The notes beneath the pieces were generated by a model. The model did no database searches. It was not told the DNA's origin and was given only the letters and a program-made list of their open reading frames with translations. Source: Rufibacter psychrotolerans (GTDB lineage: Bacteria > Bacteroidota > Bacteroidia > Cytophagales > Hymenobacteraceae). From it: a DNA stretch of 64,000 nucleotides. Each line of letters begins with the position of its first letter. Positions within the stretch are counted from its first letter, which is position 1. Shown piece by piece: positions 28,101-38,768 of the stretch. The position numbers and the translations under genes are program-made. The stretch lies in contig NZ_JAFFJV010000011.1 in assembly GCF_016924645.1 (NCBI RefSeq), forward strand, positions 124,001 to 188,000. The letters are read 5' to 3'.

Positions 28101-28186
28101 ACGGCGCCTAAAACCAGCGCCGTCAGGAGAAAATAAAGAATGCGGCGGCCAGGCTCCACCGCCGGCCAGAACGGAAAAAGCTTCAT
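25139..28186 (-). CDS. Large TPR membrane protein of unknown function
   Basis: A 1015-residue protein, not assigned to a named family. The first ~400 residues carry about ten hydrophobic helices (for example [20 protein letters not shown] and [18 protein letters not shown]). The rest is alpha-helical with tetratricopeptide-like repeats ([40 protein letters not shown]), probably periplasmic. It starts 6 bp after gatC and ends 10 bp before the ABC ATPase gene, so it is in the same operon. A role as scaffold in envelope assembly is only a guess. A P1-like palindrome lies within the coding sequence at 25619-25659. Confidence 0.8.
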   Translation of the reverse strand: MKLFPFWPAVEPGRRILYFLLTALVLGAVALGLWGFYNGHQLVFPLEKQAELFPAEAHLSPSSPLLTPMRVEVNAYLVSERYTIGDMQLPLWATWTYFAGLAVALAFFWTLASTLRRIPFYVAVSLGMLWLATLNLDLLGIFSPTSRVLLGATLGILALVSFGFQAFWTRVRFLGRFLVFGAILALLAWALFHFSPLAAPLTALHVVNHATLASFVAAVLFMVLVAYENLHGLLWFNTQAQQPQRRFGLVQFVLISVLYLGNLLLLYLRQIGTIEAEFAGLDALVVFLCSALVGLWGLKQRQVQYTRFFQFETEAVPLYLLLAFLTFLNLGYALLMANDPLVQAYRSSIILTHLSYGTAFFLYVLVNFGPLIKQKLRVYKVVYDPKKLAFFTVYLMGTTLAVILLFRSNYAPYLQHQAGYYNYLGDLYRQTEDTPLLAEQFYNEASLQTRNNQRSSLALADLYRLGGSRTLEMQRLEEVLERKPSPEAYLRLASLFTAPSDLFDHLKVLQEAVKKYPDHAPLLNNLGLLYGTTSFVDSAAFYLDAALAQSKEQEVIQANQLAFLASHNFPQQAKEFSEKYAPGSYAPLQANRLAIALALGAPKPQNLPAQAQDSVLSTQTFARFYNRQLLQPEKNDSATLQRLNVLLRQEANQAFLDDLNLVRALLLHQGTAANPQPVQAKAILENLALNSEGTAGYYYDILGQWMLQGKLYPLAADYFQRARQAGYRDAHLHAVVAYALAGNFPQAAGIALNTTDFPEPWQQKAATQLAFATQITPEQAVNAPDSLKVQFLQLRAPSLPLAQVEAVANAITTPALAPAAALPLVSRYIQEGTYPTAANLLQIHFPASFPKNSLKSQASALQAELWWKTEQWQTLSQQLPTLYFAPQDAGTRLYYQALLAQRNKNGKAATNLFTQLLQRAPGSEPAHLAAADFFVAQKQPMRAYDLLLEGISYNPASVVLRKAYVKIALSQGLREYALQGLEQLEPLVSPAEYLTFKREIEPQLQASEALQQEWQ
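25619..25659. repeat. P1-like palindrome inside a coding sequence
   Basis: GATTTTAGGCTGTTTTTAGG on plus, facing AAAACTGGCCGGAAAATGG. It lies inside the TPR gene in frame and encodes [14 protein letters not shown] similar half-copy occurs near 27650-27672 in the same gene. Confidence 0.5.
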
Positions 28187-28192
28187 TCTGGC

Positions 28193-28480
28193 TTACTCCA
28201 GAACTTTAGGAACCCTGAAATAATCTGAGTCTTTGCGCGGGGCCAGGCGCAGGGCATCCTCGTGGCGCACGGTGTTCTGGGCCACGTCTTCGCGCATCAC
28301 GTTCAGTTCCTCTGAGATGTGGATGAGCGGCTCCACGTTCTGGGTATCCAGCTGGCGCAGTTGGTCTACCCAGTCCAGGATGTTGTTCAGGTCTTTGAGC
28401 ATTTCCTGCTCTTTGGTTTCGTCAAACTCAAGCCGGGCTAAGTGCGCCAGCTGCCGTAAGGTTTCTATGTTGGTGCTCAT
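28193..28480 (-). CDS. gatC: Asp-tRNA(Asn)/Glu-tRNA(Gln) amidotransferase subunit C
   Basis: A 95-residue GatC protein, which stabilises GatA-GatB in the amidotransferase that converts Glu-tRNA(Gln) to Gln-tRNA(Gln). LAHLARLEFDETKEQEM near the start, the LNNILDWVDQL helix and the C-terminal DYFRVPKVLE segment are hallmarks. gatA and gatB are not nearby. Its first 53 bp overlap the end of plsC in another frame. It starts at ATG 28480; the next in-frame ATG would remove conserved sequence. Confidence 0.93.
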   Translation of the reverse strand: MSTNIETLRQLAHLARLEFDETKEQEMLKDLNNILDWVDQLRQLDTQNVEPLIHISEELNVMREDVAQNTVRHEDALRLAPRKDSDYFRVPKVLE

Positions 28481-29231
28481 GGTTCTTCTGTTGTAACGTA
28501 TCGTTGATAATGTGGAAGGTCTGTTGTTTCAAGGTCTCCAGATCCTTCAGGGTCATCCCGGCGGTGGGAATGGGCCGGTGGATGATCATTTCCAGCGGAT
28601 GGTACCGGATGATGAGTTTGCCTTTCACGTCGGGCAGGAACAGGTGGTTGTAGGGCATGGTGATGGGTACCAGCGGCACCTGCTTCTCAATGGCCAGCTT
28701 GAACGGCCCGTCTTTGAACGGCAGCAGGGTGCGGCCAGAGTCCGGCGAGATTTTCCCCTCGGGGAAGATTACCACGCTGCGGCCCTGTTCCAGGCTCTGC
28801 TTGGAGGCAATGTAGGCCTTGGCACTGCTGATGGGGCTGTCGCGGTCCACCGAGATGTACAGCGCGTCATAGATCTTGCCCCACAGCGGCACTTTGGTCA
28901 GGGACTTCTTGCCCACGAAGTTCAGGAAGCCCGGCACGGCCGCCAGGATCATGGGAATGTCTATGTAGGAACTATGGTTAGGCGCGAACACGTACTTCTG
29001 GGTAGGATCAAGCTGCTCCACGCCCTGCACGGTCACCGGCATGAGGTACATGCGCAGCTGGAACTTAGACCACAGGCGGTTAAGCGTGTGCGCGTGCTTC
29101 AGACGGTTGGGCTTGGCAATCAAGACCCGGAAGAGCGGGTAAGAGGTAAGAAAAGGGAGTACAAACCAAGTGGTGCACCACACGGAGTAAACCTTTTTGC
29201 CGATTCCTTTCAACCTGTTCATCTTTCCCAA
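28428..29231 (-). CDS. plsC: 1-acyl-sn-glycerol-3-phosphate acyltransferase-like protein
   Basis: A 267-residue lysophospholipid acyltransferase that would add the second acyl chain in phosphatidic acid synthesis. It has the N-terminal membrane segment VWCTTWFVLPFLTSYPLF, the catalytic NHSSYID (Asn85-His86-Asp91) and the substrate-binding FPEGKIS (156-159 FPEG). Met1 (29231) and Met4 (29222) are both possible starts. It is the first gene of a five-gene operon. The coding end overlaps gatC by 53 bp, unusually long for bacteria; the tail (KNHEHQHRNLTAAG) is poorly conserved in appearance. The symbol is by family. Confidence 0.9.
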   Translation of the reverse strand: MGKMNRLKGIGKKVYSVWCTTWFVLPFLTSYPLFRVLIAKPNRLKHAHTLNRLWSKFQLRMYLMPVTVQGVEQLDPTQKYVFAPNHSSYIDIPMILAAVPGFLNFVGKKSLTKVPLWGKIYDALYISVDRDSPISSAKAYIASKQSLEQGRSVVIFPEGKISPDSGRTLLPFKDGPFKLAIEKQVPLVPITMPYNHLFLPDVKGKLIIRYHPLEMIIHRPIPTAGMTLKDLETLKQQTFHIINDTLQQKNHEHQHRNLTAAGALSPA

Positions 29232-29275
29232 AATTACGAATTAATAAGAAATGCGCCACATCTGCGCCGGTCAAA

Positions 29276-29317
29276 GCCGTTCTAGCCCTGTTTTGCCAAA
29301 ATCTGCTTTAAAACGGC
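29276..29317. repeat. P1 palindromic repeat copy
   Basis: GCCGTTCTAGCCCTGTTTTG on the left and CAAAATCTGCTTTAAAACGGC on the right. Outer GCCGTT/AACGGC pairs. It lies between the plsC start and the Nudix gene end. Confidence 0.65.
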
Positions 29318-29355
29318 AAACGCGCTTCGCCCTGACTTAGTGCCAGAAACGGTTC

Positions 29356-29934
29356 TTATTTGGGCCGACGGGTTAAAAGAATCTTCTCGGCTTTGAGCAG
29401 GCCGGCCACGCTGATGGCATCGGTGATCTCACTGTCCATGGCCATGCGTACGGCCTCGTGCAGGGGCAGCTTCCAGATTTTGAGGTCCTCGGTTTCCTCA
29501 AACTCGGTCTCGCCGGCAGTGAGGTCCTCGGCCAGGAAAATGAAGCCTTCCTCATCGGTTACTGAATTGGACGTGTGGATGCGGCCAATGTTGGTCCACT
29601 GTTCGGCGGTGAAGCCGGTCTCCTCCTTCAGCTCCCGCTTGGCCGACTCCAGCGCGTCTATGCCAATGGGGCCGCCGCCCATGGGAATCTCCCAGGAGTA
29701 CTCCTGCACCGTGTAGCGGTACTGCCCCACCAGCCAGGTATTGCCCTCATCGTCCACCGGAATAATGCCAATGGCCAAGTTCTTCATGGACACCACGCCG
29801 TAGATGCCGTTTCCCCCGCCTGGGTTAATGACCTGGTCCTCGCGTACGCTAATCCAGGGATTGCTGTAGATGGGGGTGGAATCAAGGGTTTTCCAGGGAT
29901 TTTCTTCAGAATGCTGTGGTTTCTCAAAGTGCAT
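29356..29934 (-). CDS. Nudix hydrolase, ADP-ribose pyrophosphatase-like
   Basis: A 192-residue Nudix protein that would hydrolyse a nucleoside diphosphate-linked substrate. The core Nudix box RELKEETGF is at residues 100-108 and keeps the metal-binding REUxEE pattern. The glutamate normally eight residues before the Arg is Ile92 here, so the first part of the motif is non-standard. The N-terminal NPWISVREDQVINPGG and VGQYRYTVQEYSWEIPMGG segments are typical of ADP-ribose pyrophosphatases. Gaps to the neighbours on both sides hold P1 copies. Confidence 0.88.
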   Translation of the reverse strand: MHFEKPQHSEENPWKTLDSTPIYSNPWISVREDQVINPGGGNGIYGVVSMKNLAIGIIPVDDEGNTWLVGQYRYTVQEYSWEIPMGGGPIGIDALESAKRELKEETGFTAEQWTNIGRIHTSNSVTDEEGFIFLAEDLTAGETEFEETEDLKIWKLPLHEAVRMAMDSEITDAISVAGLLKAEKILLTRRPK

Positions 29935-29971
29935 AGGTAGGGCTTTGCGGAATAAAGAATCTTGTATCTGT

Positions 29972-30012
29972 CTGTTTTAAGGGTGTTTTTGATGAAATAG
30001 CCCCAAAAGGGG
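29972..30012. repeat. P1 palindromic repeat copy
   Basis: CTGTTTTAAGGGTGTTTTTGATG on the left and AAATAGCCCCAAAAGGGG on the right. It lies 9 bp before the bshA stop on the minus strand. Confidence 0.6.
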
Positions 30013-30020
30013 CATGAAGA

Positions 30021-31157
30021 CTATATCTGCTGGCGCACGGCCTCGGCGGCCTGCTGGTACACCTGCTCGTACAGGGGCACAATCTTGCTGATCTCAAACT
30101 CCTGGGCGCGGGCCAGGGCATTGGCCTTGAACTGGGGCAGCTGATCGTCCTGCAGCACGAAGAGCGTGTTTTTGACCATGTCTTTCACGTCGCCCACGTT
30201 GCTCACAAACCCGGTGACGCCGTGCACGTTCAGCTCGGGCAGGCCGCCGGCGTTGGACGAGATCACGGGCACCTCGCAGGCCATGGCTTCCAGGGCGGCC
30301 AGGCCGAAGCTCTCTTTCTCAGAGGGCATCAGGAACACATCGGCCACCGACAGCAGTTCTTCCACGGCCTCCAGCTTGCCCAAAAACCGCACGTCCTGGC
30401 AAATGCCCAGCTTGCGGCAGAGGTTCTCCATCTTGGGGCGCTCGGGACCGTCGCCCACCAGCAGCAGCTTGGAAGGTACTTTTTCCCGCACCTTGGAGAA
30501 AATCTTGATCACGTCGCCAATGCGCTTCACGCCCCTGAAGTTGGAGGTGTGCACCAGCAGTTTCTCGCCAAACGGCGCAATGGCCGACTTGAAATGGTCT
30601 TTGCGCTGCTTCTGGAACCGCTCCAGGTTGATGAAGTTGGGGATGACCACAATCTCCTTCTCAATAGGGAAGTACTCGTAGGTTTCCTTGCGGAGGTCCT
30701 CCGAAACAGAGGTCACGGCGTCTGACTGGTTGATGCTGAACGTGACCACCGGCTCGTAGGAGGCGTCTTTGCCCACCAGCGTGATATCAGTGCCGTGCAG
30801 GGTAGTGATGACCGGAATCTGGATGCCCTTGGTCTGCAGGATCTGCTTGGCCATGAACGCCGCCGAGGCGTGCGGAATGGCGTAGTGCACGTGCAGCACA
30901 TCCAATCGTTCAAACTGCACAATGTCTACCATCTTGCTGGCCAGCGCCAACTCATAGGGCGGATACTGGAACAGGGGGTAATTAGGGATATTTACTTCGT
31001 GGTAAAACAGGTTCTCGTTGAAATGGTCCAGCCGAGCCGGTTGGCTGTAGGTGATAAAGTGCACCTTATGCCCTTTTTGCGCCAGGGCCTTGCCCAACTC
31101 AGTGGCCACCACACCGCTACCGCCAAAGGTAGGGTAGCATACAATTCCAATCTTCAT
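30021..31157 (-). CDS. bshA: N-acetyl-alpha-D-glucosaminyl L-malate synthase
   Basis: A 378-residue GT4 glycosyltransferase catalysing the first step of bacillithiol synthesis, joining GlcNAc from UDP-GlcNAc to L-malate. The start MKIGIVCYPTFGGSGVVATE and the following TYSQPARLDHF are highly characteristic of BshA. The donor-site EX7E motif is in SEKESFGLAALEAMACEVP. Length is normal. A promoter element (TAACTTCG) lies close before the ATG within the end of the next gene upstream. bshB and bshC are not in the window. Confidence 0.94.
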   Translation of the reverse strand: MKIGIVCYPTFGGSGVVATELGKALAQKGHKVHFITYSQPARLDHFNENLFYHEVNIPNYPLFQYPPYELALASKMVDIVQFERLDVLHVHYAIPHASAAFMAKQILQTKGIQIPVITTLHGTDITLVGKDASYEPVVTFSINQSDAVTSVSEDLRKETYEYFPIEKEIVVIPNFINLERFQKQRKDHFKSAIAPFGEKLLVHTSNFRGVKRIGDVIKIFSKVREKVPSKLLLVGDGPERPKMENLCRKLGICQDVRFLGKLEAVEELLSVADVFLMPSEKESFGLAALEAMACEVPVISSNAGGLPELNVHGVTGFVSNVGDVKDMVKNTLFVLQDDQLPQFKANALARAQEFEISKIVPLYEQVYQQAAEAVRQQI

Positions 31158-31175
31158 GCGCGTATGTGTTTGCCG

Positions 31176-31180
31176 CGAAG

Positions 31181-31183
<3 letters not shown>
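31176..31183 (-). promoter_or_regulatory. -7 element, probable bshA promoter
   Basis: Minus strand TAACTTCG, close to TAnnTTTG, 19 bp before the bshA ATG. It overlaps the stop-codon end of the upstream glycosidase fusion gene (31181). Confidence 0.45.
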
Positions 31184-34135
<2,952 letters not shown>

Positions 34136-34154
34136 TTCGCAACGCGTAATTTAA

Positions 34155-34185
34155 TTTGAATAACTGTTTCATAGGGCTAATTTCG
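34155..34185 (+). promoter_or_regulatory. Strong Bacteroidota promoter, rightward
   Basis: TTTG at 34155-34158, exactly 19 nt, then TAATTTCG at 34178-34185. Predicted start is about 34191, over 320 nt before the mutL ATG, so it would give a long leader or a separate RNA. Confidence 0.6.
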
Positions 34186-34222
34186 CAGAGGAAAACTAGC
34201 CGGTGGCCTGAGTAGCTCTGAA

Positions 34223-34260
34223 GCGTTTCTTGCTCGTTTTGTGCAAACGGCCTTAAAACC
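34223..34260. repeat. P1 palindromic repeat copy (degenerate)
   Basis: GCGTTTCTTGCTCGTTTTG on the left and CAAACGGCCTTAAAACC on the right, inside the long mutL leader. Confidence 0.5.
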
Positions 34261-34288
34261 TCATTTGTTCAGCGCAACTTTTCCCCAA

Positions 34289-34377
34289 CCCTTTGGTTCT
34301 TAGACTTTCTGGCTACAGCCTGGCTCTTTGGGCCGGCGCTGGCAGGGCAAAAAGAGCCAAAGGGCAGAACCAGAGGG
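34289..34377 (+). other. Nested hairpin in the mutL leader
   Basis: The outer stem pairs 34289-34300 (CCCTTTGGTTCT) with 34366-34377 (AGAACCAGAGGG), with one G-U. The inner stem pairs 34321-34329 (TGGCTCTTT) with 34351-34359 (AAAGAGCCA). A smaller GGCT-acA-GCC hairpin lies between. It lies between the promoter at 34155 and mutL, in the 34136-34512 gap. No open frame here looks coding. It may be a structured RNA leader, a small RNA or another dispersed repeat. Confidence 0.5.
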
Positions 34378-34512
34378 GGTGAGGCCACGGTTTAAGCTGG
34401 TAATATTACTCAAAAATTTGCTTTTGCGCCTTAAAAATCGGCGAAGCCGGGCAGTTTCCCGGTGACGCAGACCACGGCAAAAGCTAAAAACACTACGCAG
34501 GGAAGTTTCTAT

Positions 34513-36357
34513 ATGGGAGATATCATCCGTTTGTTACCCGAGTACCTGGCCAACCAGATCGCCGCCGGCGAGGTGGTGCAGCGCCCGGCCTCGGTGGTAA
34601 AGGAGTTGTTGGAGAATAGCGTAGACGCGCGCAGCACCAGCGTGACTTTGATCATCAAAGACGCTGGAAAACAGTTGATACAGGTGGTGGACGACGGTGT
34701 GGGCATGACCGAGACCGACGCCCGCATGTGCTTTGAGCGCCATGCCACCTCCAAGATCAAAACCACCGAGGACCTGTTCCGCATCAGGACCATGGGCTTT
34801 AGGGGCGAGGCCATGGCTTCCATTGCGGCCGTGGCCCAGGTGGAGCTCAAAACCCGCCCGCGGGGCGCGGAGCTGGGCACCTGCCTCAGCATTGAGGGCA
34901 ATGAGGTGATCAAGCAGGAGCCGGTGGCCATGGCCGAAGGAACGGTGGTGAGCGTGAAGAACCTGTTCTTCAACGTGCCCGCGCGCCGCAATTTCCTGAA
35001 GACCAACCCGGTGGAGATGCGCCACATCCTGGACGAGTTTCAGCGCGTGGCCCTGGCCAACCCCGAGATTGCCTTTGCGCTGTACCAGAACGAGGTGGAG
35101 GTGATGAACCTGCCTGCCGGCAAGCTGAGCCAGCGCATTGTGGGCATCTTTGGGCGCGACTACAAAGAGCAGCTGGCTTCCTGCGAGGAGACCACCCCGT
35201 TCCTGACCGTGCGCGGCTACATCGGCAAGCCTGAGTTTGCCAAAAAAACCCGCGGCGAGCAGTTTTTCTTCGTGAACAACCGCTTTATCAAAAGCCAGTA
35301 CCTCAACCACGCGGTGCTCACCGCCTATGAGGGCCTGCTGCCCAAAGACTGTTTCCCGTTTTACGTCTTGTTTCTGGAAATCGCCCCGGAAACGATTGAC
35401 ATCAACGTGCACCCCACCAAGACGGAGATCAAGTTTGAGGACGAGAAAACCGTGTACGCCATTGTGCGGGCGGCCGTGAAGCAGAGCCTGGGCCTGCACA
35501 ACATCACGCCTTCGCTGGACTTTGGGGCCGACGTGAACTACATTCCGCTGCAGCCCCTGAAGTTTCCGGCCTCCATGGATTTTGAGGCGGCCCCGGCCCA
35601 GGCCCCCCGAACCGCTTACCAGGAGCAGGAGCCGGCCACCTTTACCAGCCGGGCCTCCGGTGCCGGCGCACGTGCCGGTGCCTACGTTGAGCAGGCCCCG
35701 GTACGCGAAGTTTCCCGCGCCACCTCAGACGACAGCAGCCTGTTCCCCGAGGAGGAGGCCCTGGCACCTGCCGCAGTGAGCGCCTCGGGCGGTTCCAAGG
35801 CCCTGCAGGTGCACCAGAAGTACCTCATGGTGCAGGTCAAGTCGGGGTTGATGGTGGTAGACCAGCAGGCGGCGCAGGAGCGCATTCTCTATGAGAAATA
35901 CAGCCAGGCCCTGGGCAAGCGCACCGGGGCCTCGCAGCAGTTGCTGTTTCCGCAGGCCCTGCAGCTCTCACCCGCCGACTTCTCGCTGGTGATGGAGCTG
36001 GCCGAGGAGTTCAGCGCGCTGGGCTTCGTGTTCAACGACTTCGGCAACAACACCCTGGTAGTGAACGGGATTCCGGCCGAGATTCCGCTGCGCGATGAGC
36101 GGGAACTGATTGAGGGCTTGCTGGAGCAGTACAAGAACAACCTGAGTGCCCTCAAAGTGGACCGGCAGGAGAACCTGGCACGGGCCATGGCCAAACGGGT
36201 GGCCTCGCGCCTCACCGGCAAGCTCAGCGACCAGGAGATGAACGCGCTGGTAGACCGGCTGTTTGCCTGCCAGGTGCCCAACTACACGCCGGGCGGCCAG
36301 AAAACGCTGGTGATCCTGCAAACCGAGCAGCTGCAGGACCTTTTCCTGAGAAATTAG
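34513..36357 (+). CDS. mutL: DNA mismatch repair protein MutL
   Basis: A 614-residue mismatch-repair ATPase. The GHKL ATPase domain shows IAAGEVVQRPASVVKELLENSVDA, DDGVGM and TMGFRGEAMASI. A variable linker (Ala/Pro-rich, about residues 355-435) precedes the C-terminal dimerisation domain. In endonuclease-type MutL, DQHAxxExxxxE carries a metal ligand; here the motif is DQQAAQERILYE (Asp450), with Gln instead of His. The CPHGRP motif is replaced by TPGGQK. So this MutL probably lacks nuclease activity. The frame is open from GTG 34462, but ATG 34513 begins the conserved N-terminus. It is possibly transcribed from the promoter at 34155. Confidence 0.95.
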   Translation: MGDIIRLLPEYLANQIAAGEVVQRPASVVKELLENSVDARSTSVTLIIKDAGKQLIQVVDDGVGMTETDARMCFERHATSKIKTTEDLFRIRTMGFRGEAMASIAAVAQVELKTRPRGAELGTCLSIEGNEVIKQEPVAMAEGTVVSVKNLFFNVPARRNFLKTNPVEMRHILDEFQRVALANPEIAFALYQNEVEVMNLPAGKLSQRIVGIFGRDYKEQLASCEETTPFLTVRGYIGKPEFAKKTRGEQFFFVNNRFIKSQYLNHAVLTAYEGLLPKDCFPFYVLFLEIAPETIDINVHPTKTEIKFEDEKTVYAIVRAAVKQSLGLHNITPSLDFGADVNYIPLQPLKFPASMDFEAAPAQAPRTAYQEQEPATFTSRASGAGARAGAYVEQAPVREVSRATSDDSSLFPEEEALAPAAVSASGGSKALQVHQKYLMVQVKSGLMVVDQQAAQERILYEKYSQALGKRTGASQQLLFPQALQLSPADFSLVMELAEEFSALGFVFNDFGNNTLVVNGIPAEIPLRDERELIEGLLEQYKNNLSALKVDRQENLARAMAKRVASRLTGKLSDQEMNALVDRLFACQVPNYTPGGQKTLVILQTEQLQDLFLRN

Positions 36358-36561
36358 CAACCGGCAGGCAGGAAGTAAGAAAACCAGGTGGGATTGGCGT
36401 GAAATAAGGAGAGAAGGGTACCATTTGCGGGCTTTCTTCCGTACTGTTGGGAGCAGAACTAGTACTTTCGTGACCTGTTTAAGGGAAGAAGGCGGTGGCG
36501 GCGTTCAATACTGGCCCACGATCTTCGTTTTCTTTGAACGTATATCTTTAGACACTACCCT

Positions 36562-37338
36562 ATGCCACCCATCACCCCCATGGTGCGGAACCTCATCGTG
36601 CTTAACGTACTCATGTACTTTATGAGCGACCGGCTGTTCCCCACTGAGTTGTTTGCCCTGCATGACGTGCGCTCAGACCTGTTCCGGCCGCATCAGTTTG
36701 TCACGCACATGTTCATGCACGGGAGCGTGATGCACCTGTTCAGCAACATGTTCAGTTTGTTTATCTTCGGGCCCTTGCTGGAGCGGTACTGGGGCGAGAA
36801 ACGATTCCTGTTGTTTTACCTCATCACCGGGTTTGGGGCCAGCCTCTTGTACCTAGGCGTGCGGTCGTATGAAATCTCGCAGATGGAGCAGATGGTGGCC
36901 ACGTATCTGCAGAACCCAGACCCGTTCCTGTTCCGCGACATTCTGGAGGCCCACGGCTCGGCCTCTAACAACACCGGGTTTTTGCGCCAGTTTCAGCTTA
37001 ACCCCGACAATCCGGCCATTATCTCGGAGACCAAGGCCTACGCGCAGCTGCTGTACCAGAAAGTGCTGAACGGCGCCATGCTGGGGGCCTCGGGGGCGGT
37101 GTTCGGGATCTTGATGGCGTTTGGCATGCTGTTCCCCAATACCGAATTGATGCTGCTGTTTTTCCCCATTCCCATTAAGGCCAAGTACTTTGTTTTCCTG
37201 TACGGCGCCTTTGAACTGTACTCGGGGCTGAACCGCATGCCGGGTGACAACGTAGCCCATTTCGCGCATTTGGGCGGGATGCTTTTTGCATATATCTTGC
37301 TGAGACTATGGGAGCGCCAGCGAAACAACTTTTACTAA
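36562..37338 (+). CDS. Rhomboid family intramembrane serine protease with loop insertion
   Basis: A 258-residue membrane protease. The rhomboid core has MHLFSNMFSLFIFGP, the catalytic Ser177 in GASGAVFG and His236 in HFAHLGG. An extra ~75-residue hydrophilic segment (from about SYEISQMEQM to about YAQLLYQK) lies between two transmembrane helices ahead of the GASG helix. This is not part of the usual rhomboid fold. A second rhomboid gene begins 3 bp after this stop. Substrates are unknown. ATG at 36562 starts shortly before the first helix, and TATCTTTA at 36543-36550 could be a -7 element. Confidence 0.9.
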   Translation: MPPITPMVRNLIVLNVLMYFMSDRLFPTELFALHDVRSDLFRPHQFVTHMFMHGSVMHLFSNMFSLFIFGPLLERYWGEKRFLLFYLITGFGASLLYLGVRSYEISQMEQMVATYLQNPDPFLFRDILEAHGSASNNTGFLRQFQLNPDNPAIISETKAYAQLLYQKVLNGAMLGASGAVFGILMAFGMLFPNTELMLLFFPIPIKAKYFVFLYGAFELYSGLNRMPGDNVAHFAHLGGMLFAYILLRLWERQRNNFY

Positions 37339-37341
37339 ACC

Positions 37342-38259
37342 ATGACTAGTATTTTTGACGATATCCGTTCAGCGTTCAGCAAGGGCAACAATGCCCTGCA
37401 CCAGCTCATTTTCATCAATGTGGTGGTGTTTGCGTTCCTGATCATCCTGAGAACCATCATGACCCTGAGCGGCTCGGGCAGCACGTTCGCGTACCTCATG
37501 ACGTTCCTGAGCCTGCCCTCCAACCTGGAGCTGTTCATGTTCCGGCCCTGGACCCTCATTACCTATTTCTTCACGCACCTGGAGTTCTTCCATATCCTCT
37601 TCAACATGCTTAACCTGTACTGGTTTGGCATGCTGATCAAGGAGTACCTGGGCGACAAGCGCCTGGTGAACCTGTACGTGCTGGGCGGGCTGGCCGGCGG
37701 CCTGATCTACCTGGTTGCCTACAACACCATCCCGTACCTGCAGCTGCGCGCCGAAGGCTCTTTCATGATGGGGGCCTCTGGCAGCGTCATTGCTATTATG
37801 GTGGCCGCCGCTACCCTGCTGCCCAACTATACCTTCAATCTCATCCTCATCGGGCCGGTGCGGATCAAGTACATCGCCTTGCTCATGGTGTTGCTTTCCA
37901 TCTCGGGGGCAACCGGCGGTAACGCGGGCGGCAACATCGCCCACCTGGGCGGGGCTATTCTGGGCTTCTTTTACATTAGGCAACTGCAGCGCGGCTCTGA
38001 CTGGGGTCGTCCGGTGCAGGCGGTGCTGGGGTTGTTCAGGGGCTTGTTCCAGCGCCGTTCTCCCTTGAAAGTCACGTACAAGAACCCCAACCGGCCATTC
38101 TCCGGCGGCTCCACTTCGGCCCCCAACGGGGTGTCCACCGCCGCCGGAACGCCGTCGCAGCTGGAGATTGACCAGATTCTGGATAAGATCTCGGTGTCTG
38201 GCTACGAGAGCCTGACCAAGGAAGAAAAGCAGAAGCTCTTTAAAGCCAGCCAGAAATAG
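37342..38259 (+). CDS. Rhomboid family intramembrane serine protease, DUF6576-like tail
   Basis: A 305-residue membrane protease. Its order is an N-terminal extension, six transmembrane segments with FHILFNMLNLYWFG, catalytic Ser146 in GASGSVIAI and His201 in NIAHLGGA, then a hydrophilic C-terminal tail ending IDQILDKISVSGYESLTKEE. The tail resembles the DUF6576 domain found in some Bacteroidota rhomboids. It lies 3 bp after the other rhomboid gene, so the two are probably co-transcribed. The pair is probably an old duplication. The segment around DFFHILFN is well conserved, supporting an active enzyme. Confidence 0.92.
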   Translation: MTSIFDDIRSAFSKGNNALHQLIFINVVVFAFLIILRTIMTLSGSGSTFAYLMTFLSLPSNLELFMFRPWTLITYFFTHLEFFHILFNMLNLYWFGMLIKEYLGDKRLVNLYVLGGLAGGLIYLVAYNTIPYLQLRAEGSFMMGASGSVIAIMVAAATLLPNYTFNLILIGPVRIKYIALLMVLLSISGATGGNAGGNIAHLGGAILGFFYIRQLQRGSDWGRPVQAVLGLFRGLFQRRSPLKVTYKNPNRPFSGGSTSAPNGVSTAAGTPSQLEIDQILDKISVSGYESLTKEEKQKLFKASQK

Positions 38260-38286
38260 GGGTTAGGCGGTAGTAATTAGTGATTA

Positions 38287-38325
38287 GTTTTCGGTTTGTT
38301 TTCCTGGAACGAGGCTTAAAACAGG
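38287..38325. repeat. P1 palindromic repeat copy (degenerate)
   Basis: GTTTTCGGTTTGTTTTCC on the left and GGCTTAAAACAGG on the right. Inner pairing is poor. Confidence 0.45.
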
Positions 38326-38489
38326 GAGAGTAATCTTGCAAAGAAGGTTATAGTTAGTTCCTGTTTTTACCCTTAAAAAAAGGAACTATGCATTCTGTTC
38401 CCTTCGAAAGGAGTAAGGGGGATGACTTCTCTTTGTGATTATTCCAGTCCTAGTCGTTCGTAGGGGTAATCTCTTGTAGATACTTACTA

Positions 38490-38555
38490 TGGCGCGGAAA
38501 TTACTTCCGGGGCTTTAACTCAATTTTGAAAGTCACGGAAGTAACTTCCGCGCCA
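38490..38555. repeat. P5 inverted pair
   Basis: Arms of 20 nt (38490-38509, TGGCGCGGAAATTACTTCCG type, and 38536-38555) match with one mismatch. The same core is found at 9065-9094 and 41975-42003. Confidence 0.7.
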
Positions 38556-38701
38556 GAATAATAGACTTGCTCTGTAGAAAAACTAGTGGTTCTTGAAATA
38601 GCCTTGTCATCTCCCTACCCCTTCCAAGGGGAACAGAATGCGTGGCCTGGATTTCCCTTCTGAGAACTTATATCAACGTTGAAGATTTGCTCTAAAAAAA
38701 G

Positions 38702-38739
38702 AACGCCCCGCAGACGATTGCTGCGAGGCGTTTTTTTTA
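38702..38739. terminator. Terminator between convergent genes
   Basis: AACGCCCCGCAG and CTGCGAGGCGTT arms with one mismatch, followed by TTTTTTTT on plus; the minus strand also has a T-rich end (TTCTTTTTTT). It can stop both directions. Confidence 0.8.
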
Positions 38740-38768
38740 TGTGCTTCTCTTTTCAAGAAACCATGTCT

